This document shows, piece after piece, positions 6,036 to 8,708 of a stretch of 8,708 bases of DNA. This stretch comes from CBDCWA01 sp046048295 (GTDB lineage Bacteria > Pseudomonadota > Alphaproteobacteria > Rhizobiales > Hyphomicrobiaceae): positions 1-8,708 of the forward strand of contig JBJOGJ010000168.1 in the NCBI GenBank assembly GCA_046048295.1. The letters are read 5' to 3'. The notes beneath the pieces were generated by a model, which saw nothing but the letters and a program-made list of their open reading frames with translations, was not told where the DNA came from and did not search any database. The number at the start of each line of letters is the position of its first letter. Positions within the stretch are counted from its first letter, which is position 1. Position numbers and translations under genes: made by a program.

Positions 6036-6950
6036 GTGCACGACCGGATATTCAGTGGCGTCATCGCGCCAGTTCTGACGCCATTCGATGCCGATGGCGT
6101 TCCCGATCCGGAGCGCTTTGCCGACCATGCGAAGTGGCTCATCGATAGCGGCTGCACTGCACTCGCGCCCTTCGGCACCACCAGCGAAGCCAATTCGCTC
6201 GGGCTGGACGAGCGCATGGAGTTGCTCGAGGATCTCGTCGACGCGGGTATCGACGCGAGGATACTGATGCCCGGGACCGGCATGTGCTCGGTAACGGATG
6301 CTGCAATCCTGAGCCAGCATGCCGTCGATCTCGGTTGTGGCGGCGTTCTGATGCTGCCACCCTTCTATTACAAGAACCCGAGCGACGAAGGCCTTTACGA
6401 ATACTATGCGCGCGTGATCGAGGACATCGCCGACGACCGCCTGCGCGTCTACCTCTACCATTATCCGCAGATGTCCTCCGTTCCGATCTCTCTCGATCTC
6501 GTGGGGAGGCTCACCGAGGAATATCCGGAGTGCGTCGTGGGGCTAAAGGACAGCTCCGGCGACAGGCAGAACCTGATGTCGCTTCTCCAACGGTTTCCCA
6601 ATCTCGAGATCTTTCCGGGCACCGAGAAGCTGATGCTCGACGGTCTGCGCCAGGGGGCGGCCGGTGTCATATCGGCAACCGCCAATATCGCAGCCGGCAG
6701 CCTGAGAGCGCAGTTCGACGGCTGGGAGGGCGAGGACGCTGAACGGCGCCAGCAGGCGATTACGTCCTTCCGCGAATCCATAGAGCGCTATCCGCCGATC
6801 CCGGCCCTGAAGGCCGTGCTTGCCCATTACCTGGACGATCCCGAGTGGCGGCTCGTTCGCCCGCCCCTCGTCGCCATGACCGAGGATGCTGCCGAGCAGG
6901 CAGTCAAGGCCCTGTCGGACGAGCATGGCTTCACCCTCAGGTTCGATTGA
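6036..6950 (+). CDS. DapA/NAL-family Schiff-base aldolase or dehydratase
   Basis: This 304-residue TIM-barrel enzyme belongs to the dihydrodipicolinate synthase / N-acetylneuraminate lyase superfamily, which forms a lysine Schiff base with a 2-oxo acid. The Schiff-base lysine is K171 in VGLKDSSGD. The catalytic Tyr is Y141 in LYHYPQM, equivalent to the usual YNxP. The carboxylate-binding loop is GTTSE at 47-51, where DapA itself has GTTGE. PFYYKNPSDEGLYEYY follows at about 109-124. The changed loop and YHYP argue that it is not the housekeeping DapA but a paralogue acting on some other 2-oxo acid. Aldolases and dehydratases of sugar acids, and hydratase-aldolases of aromatic degradation, are all in the superfamily. 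It starts at GTG 6036 with GGAGG ten bases upstream. It probably shares a transcript with yfcG. The family is secure, the substrate open. Confidence 0.92.
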   Translation: MHDRIFSGVIAPVLTPFDADGVPDPERFADHAKWLIDSGCTALAPFGTTSEANSLGLDERMELLEDLVDAGIDARILMPGTGMCSVTDAAILSQHAVDLGCGGVLMLPPFYYKNPSDEGLYEYYARVIEDIADDRLRVYLYHYPQMSSVPISLDLVGRLTEEYPECVVGLKDSSGDRQNLMSLLQRFPNLEIFPGTEKLMLDGLRQGAAGVISATANIAAGSLRAQFDGWEGEDAERRQQAITSFRESIERYPPIPALKAVLAHYLDDPEWRLVRPPLVAMTEDAAEQAVKALSDEHGFTLRFD

Positions 6951-6967
6951 CGTCGGGGCACTGGGCG

Positions 6968-6982
6968 TTAACGAAGTCTTAG
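6968..6982 (+). promoter_or_regulatory. CtrA-box-like sequence upstream of the PilZ-like gene
   Basis: TTAA-N7-TTAG at 6968-6982 matches the alphaproteobacterial CtrA full-site consensus (TTAA-N7-TTAA) at seven of eight specified bases. It lies about 70 bases before the PilZ-like start. A single site found by eye can be chance. Confidence 0.25.
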
Positions 6983-7004
6983 GCATCGCCGACGACACTC
7001 CCGG

Positions 7005-7017
7005 GATGTCAGACATC
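7005..7017. repeat. Short perfect inverted repeat before the PilZ-like gene
   Basis: GATGTC-A-GACATC is a 13-base perfect dyad located 34 bases before the GTG start. It is long enough to be an operator half-site pair but too short to be a terminator. No regulator can be named. Confidence 0.25.
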
Positions 7018-7051
7018 TGACTGTTCGTTCCTCAGCCGGAGAGATTGGCCT

Positions 7052-7387
7052 GTGAATAGCGACTTCGATGAGAAGCCTGGCTCCGAGCGCCCGCGGGTTC
7101 CGTTGTTCGAGGGGCGCGCTGAGCGCTGGATCGAAGAGAAGCCGGCGTTCGCCCTGTTCCGGGAAATGCAGCTGCAGTTGCCGTGCATGATCATCGACAT
7201 GTCGGCGGTCGGTGCATGCATTGGCTTGCCGCGAGAGGGCGATGCCGACTACGTCGATCCGGAGACTCTGCCCGCGTCCATGATGCTCGATCTCCGGGCC
7301 GAGGCGACCGAGGTCGAATGCGAGATCGTCTGGCGATCAGCGTCCCGCCTCGGCCTGCGCTTCTTGTCCTCGCCCCAGCCGTACTAG
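7052..7387 (+). CDS. Small PilZ-domain-like protein with an incomplete c-di-GMP motif
   Basis: This 111-residue protein is built like the single-domain PilZ proteins common in alphaproteobacteria, many of which bind cyclic di-GMP and modulate motility or envelope functions. Residues 49-54 (DMSAVG) give the D/N-x-S-x-x-G motif. The following strands, ASMMLDLRAEATEVECEIVW and the end RLGLRFLS (99-106), are typical of the PilZ beta-barrel. The other ligand element, R-x-x-x-R, is not intact: aligned on R15 of SERPRVPLF the first Arg is S11. An unusual stretch of about 15 residues (RAERWIEEKPAFALF) sits between the two motifs. It may therefore bind c-di-GMP weakly or not at all. The start is GTG 7052, with GGAGAG eight bases upstream. 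It sits alone between the lyase and the transporter. The domain call is fairly good; the ligand is doubtful. Confidence 0.72.
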   Translation: MNSDFDEKPGSERPRVPLFEGRAERWIEEKPAFALFREMQLQLPCMIIDMSAVGACIGLPREGDADYVDPETLPASMMLDLRAEATEVECEIVWRSASRLGLRFLSSPQPY

Positions 7388-7489
7388 CCGACTGAACCTT
7401 CCCCGCTTTCCAAACGCGCCCGCCGTGCTATGACACCGCGTCTGCCGTGGCAGCATCTATAGCCAGAAGAACGGCATCGTGGGGGAAAC
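7388..7489 (+). promoter_or_regulatory. Possible promoter region of the TSUP transporter gene
   Basis: CTTTCC (7406-7411) and TATGAC (7429-7434) are 17 bases apart. They loosely resemble the alphaproteobacterial housekeeping promoter, with a start near 7441 and a leader of about 50 bases. GGGGGA sits immediately before the GTG start. No terminator for the PilZ-like gene is evident. Confidence 0.2.
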
Positions 7490-8269
7490 GTGGACAGTTT
7501 TATGGACCTCCTGATCGGTGGGTCGGGGCTCTCGCCTCTCGCCTTCTTCGTGCTTTGCGCCGTCTCGTTCCTGGGCAGCTTCATCGCCGCTGCGCTCGGT
7601 CTGGGTGGCGGCGTCCTGGTGCTGGCGACGATGGCCGTCGTGCTGCCGCCGACGGTGTTGATCCCGGTGCATGGCGTCGTCCAGCTCGGTTCGAACTTCG
7701 GCCGCGCGATGCTGATGGCGAAGCACGTGCTCTACAGATTCCTGCCGGCCTTCCTGATCGGTGCCGTGCTTGGTGCCGCAGTCGGCGCCAAGGTGGTTTT
7801 CGCGCTGCCGAAGTGGCTCCTGCTCGGGATCCTCGGCTGCTTCGTCCTTTATGCGACCTGGGCTCCCGGCTTCAAGAGCCGCAAGCCCGGCCATTGGACG
7901 TTCGGTATTGTTGGTCTGCTGAGCACTTTCGCCAGCATGTTCATCGGCGGCAGCGGCCCGCTGATCGCGCCGTTCGTCAATGCAGCCGCCGAGACGCGCC
8001 AGCAGGTGGTTTCCACGCATGCCATGCTGATGACGCTGCAGCACGGCTTCAAGGTGGTGGCGTTCGGCATCGTCGGCTTCGCGTTCGGGCCCTACCTGCC
8101 GCTGCTGATCGGACTGTTGGTCTTCGGTTTCATCGGCACCTGGGTCGGCAAGCAGGTGTTGAACCGGCTTCCCGAGCAGGCATTCCGTAACGGCTTGAAG
8201 GCCGTGCTCACTATACTCGCCTTGAAGCTTCTGTATGATGCCGCCAGGGCTTTTCCGGGCCTTTGGTAA
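7490..8269 (+). CDS. TSUP (TauE/SafE) family membrane transporter
   Basis: This 259-residue, strongly hydrophobic protein has about eight predicted membrane segments, roughly at residues 17-36, 43-62, 84-104, 108-124, 136-156, 187-201, 202-219 and 236-252. The two-fold internal repeat of the TSUP family shows as GLGGGVLVLATM (37-48) in the first half and FIGGSGPLIAPF (151-162) in the second. The length is normal for the family. Characterised members export sulfite or sulfoacetate, or move other small organic anions such as sulfolactate, across the inner membrane. The substrate here cannot be read from the sequence. The start is GTG 7490, directly after GGGGGA; an in-frame ATG at 7502 would remove four residues. 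The aminotransferase gene begins 58 bases downstream without an obvious terminator, so the two may be co-transcribed. Confidence 0.9.
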   Translation: MDSFMDLLIGGSGLSPLAFFVLCAVSFLGSFIAAALGLGGGVLVLATMAVVLPPTVLIPVHGVVQLGSNFGRAMLMAKHVLYRFLPAFLIGAVLGAAVGAKVVFALPKWLLLGILGCFVLYATWAPGFKSRKPGHWTFGIVGLLSTFASMFIGGSGPLIAPFVNAAAETRQQVVSTHAMLMTLQHGFKVVAFGIVGFAFGPYLPLLIGLLVFGFIGTWVGKQVLNRLPEQAFRNGLKAVLTILALKLLYDAARAFPGLW

Positions 8270-8327
8270 TCCTGCAATGACAAGCATCCGCAACGGCCGG
8301 CTCGCGCGGCGGGAAAGGAACGCACAA

Positions 8328-8708
8328 ATGGCACTGAAAGGTTTCAACAGTCTCTCGATCCCAGGACCGACGAACCTGCCCTTCGAGATCCGCGCCGCCA
8401 TGGACGTGGCGCTCGAGGACCACCGGAGCCCGACGTTTCCCGAGCTGACCCTGCCGTTGTTCGAGAAGGTCAGGAAGGTGTTCCGCACGGAAACCGGCCG
8501 CGTCGCGCTTTTCGCAGGCTCCGGCACCGGCGGCTGGGAAGCGGCCATGACGAACACGCTGTCGCCGGGCGACAAGGTGTTAAGCCCGGTCTACGGTCAG
8601 TTCTCGCACCTCTGGGCCGAACTCTGCCGCCGTCACAAGTTCGACGTCGATGTCATCGAGGTGCCATGGGGCGAAGGTGCACCGGCCGATACCATCGGCG
8701 AGCGTCTT
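8328..8708 (+). CDS. Class V aminotransferase, serine-glyoxylate / aspartate-glyoxylate type, truncated by the window end
   Basis: Only the first 127 residues are present. The sequence is typical of the PLP-dependent class V aminotransferases that use glyoxylate: IPGPTNLP at 11-18, the DHRSPTFPELT segment, the PLP-phosphate loop SGTGGWEAA at about 65-73, and NTLSPGDKVL. QFSHLW and a PWGEGAPAD stretch follow. Both serine-glyoxylate aminotransferase (serine cycle, photorespiration-like) and BhcA (aspartate-glyoxylate, beta-hydroxyaspartate cycle) share these motifs. The GTGGWE and PWGEG parts look somewhat more BhcA-like, the DHRSPTFPELTLPLFE part more SGA-like. The PLP lysine lies beyond the window. 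The start is ATG 8328, with AAGGA eight bases upstream. The TSUP transporter is immediately upstream. The family is confident; donor specificity is undecided. Confidence 0.9.
   Translation, partial: MALKGFNSLSIPGPTNLPFEIRAAMDVALEDHRSPTFPELTLPLFEKVRKVFRTETGRVALFAGSGTGGWEAAMTNTLSPGDKVLSPVYGQFSHLWAELCRRHKFDVDVIEVPWGEGAPADTIGERL

Noticed and set aside
5207..6461. Minus-strand open frames of 358 and 309 codons
   Set aside because: They lie antisense to the clear yfcG and DapA-family genes, so they are shadows.
7457..8575. 372-codon minus-strand open frame
   Set aside because: It lies antisense to the TSUP transporter and the aminotransferase, both of which show strong family motifs.
1..8708. tRNA, rRNA, CRISPR, insertion sequence or phage features
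   Set aside because: Reading both strands I saw no cloverleaf with a CCA end, no spaced direct repeats, no transposase or integrase motif, and no target-site duplications.

Overview
This is a GC-rich chromosomal window, probably from an alphaproteobacterium. The evidence is the base composition, the gene families present, frequent GTG/TTG starts and a CtrA-like box; no rRNA or other marker allows a firmer placement. It looks like ordinary, densely packed chromosome. I see no mobile element, CRISPR array, tRNA, rRNA, phage gene or toxin-antitoxin pair.

Left part (1-4333). A coiled-coil protein gene runs leftward off the window edge and is divergent from a rightward gene for an exported EF-hand protein of unknown function. 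That gene meets a leftward Fe(II)/2-oxoglutarate oxygenase gene tail to tail, and the two stop codons share the tetranucleotide CTAG. About 530 bases without a convincing gene follow. They hold a 12-bp perfect inverted repeat enclosing a nested hairpin, a candidate structured RNA or 5' leader. A small rightward membrane-protein gene comes next.

Middle part (4334-6950). A short convergent gap with an inverted repeat separates the small membrane protein from a leftward short-chain dehydrogenase gene. That gene is divergent from a YfcG-type glutathione S-transferase. The transferase is followed 37 bases later by a DapA/NAL-family Schiff-base lyase, so these two are probably co-transcribed.

Right part (6951-8708). 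A small PilZ-like protein has an incomplete c-di-GMP motif and a CtrA-like box upstream. A TSUP (TauE/SafE) membrane transporter follows. The window ends inside a class V aminotransferase of the serine-glyoxylate / aspartate-glyoxylate type, 58 bases behind the transporter and perhaps in the same operon.

The gene products do not form one obvious pathway. The plausible functional pairs are YfcG with the lyase, and the TSUP transporter with the aminotransferase. The least explained parts are the structured 3480-4009 intergenic region, the EF-hand protein and the coiled-coil protein.
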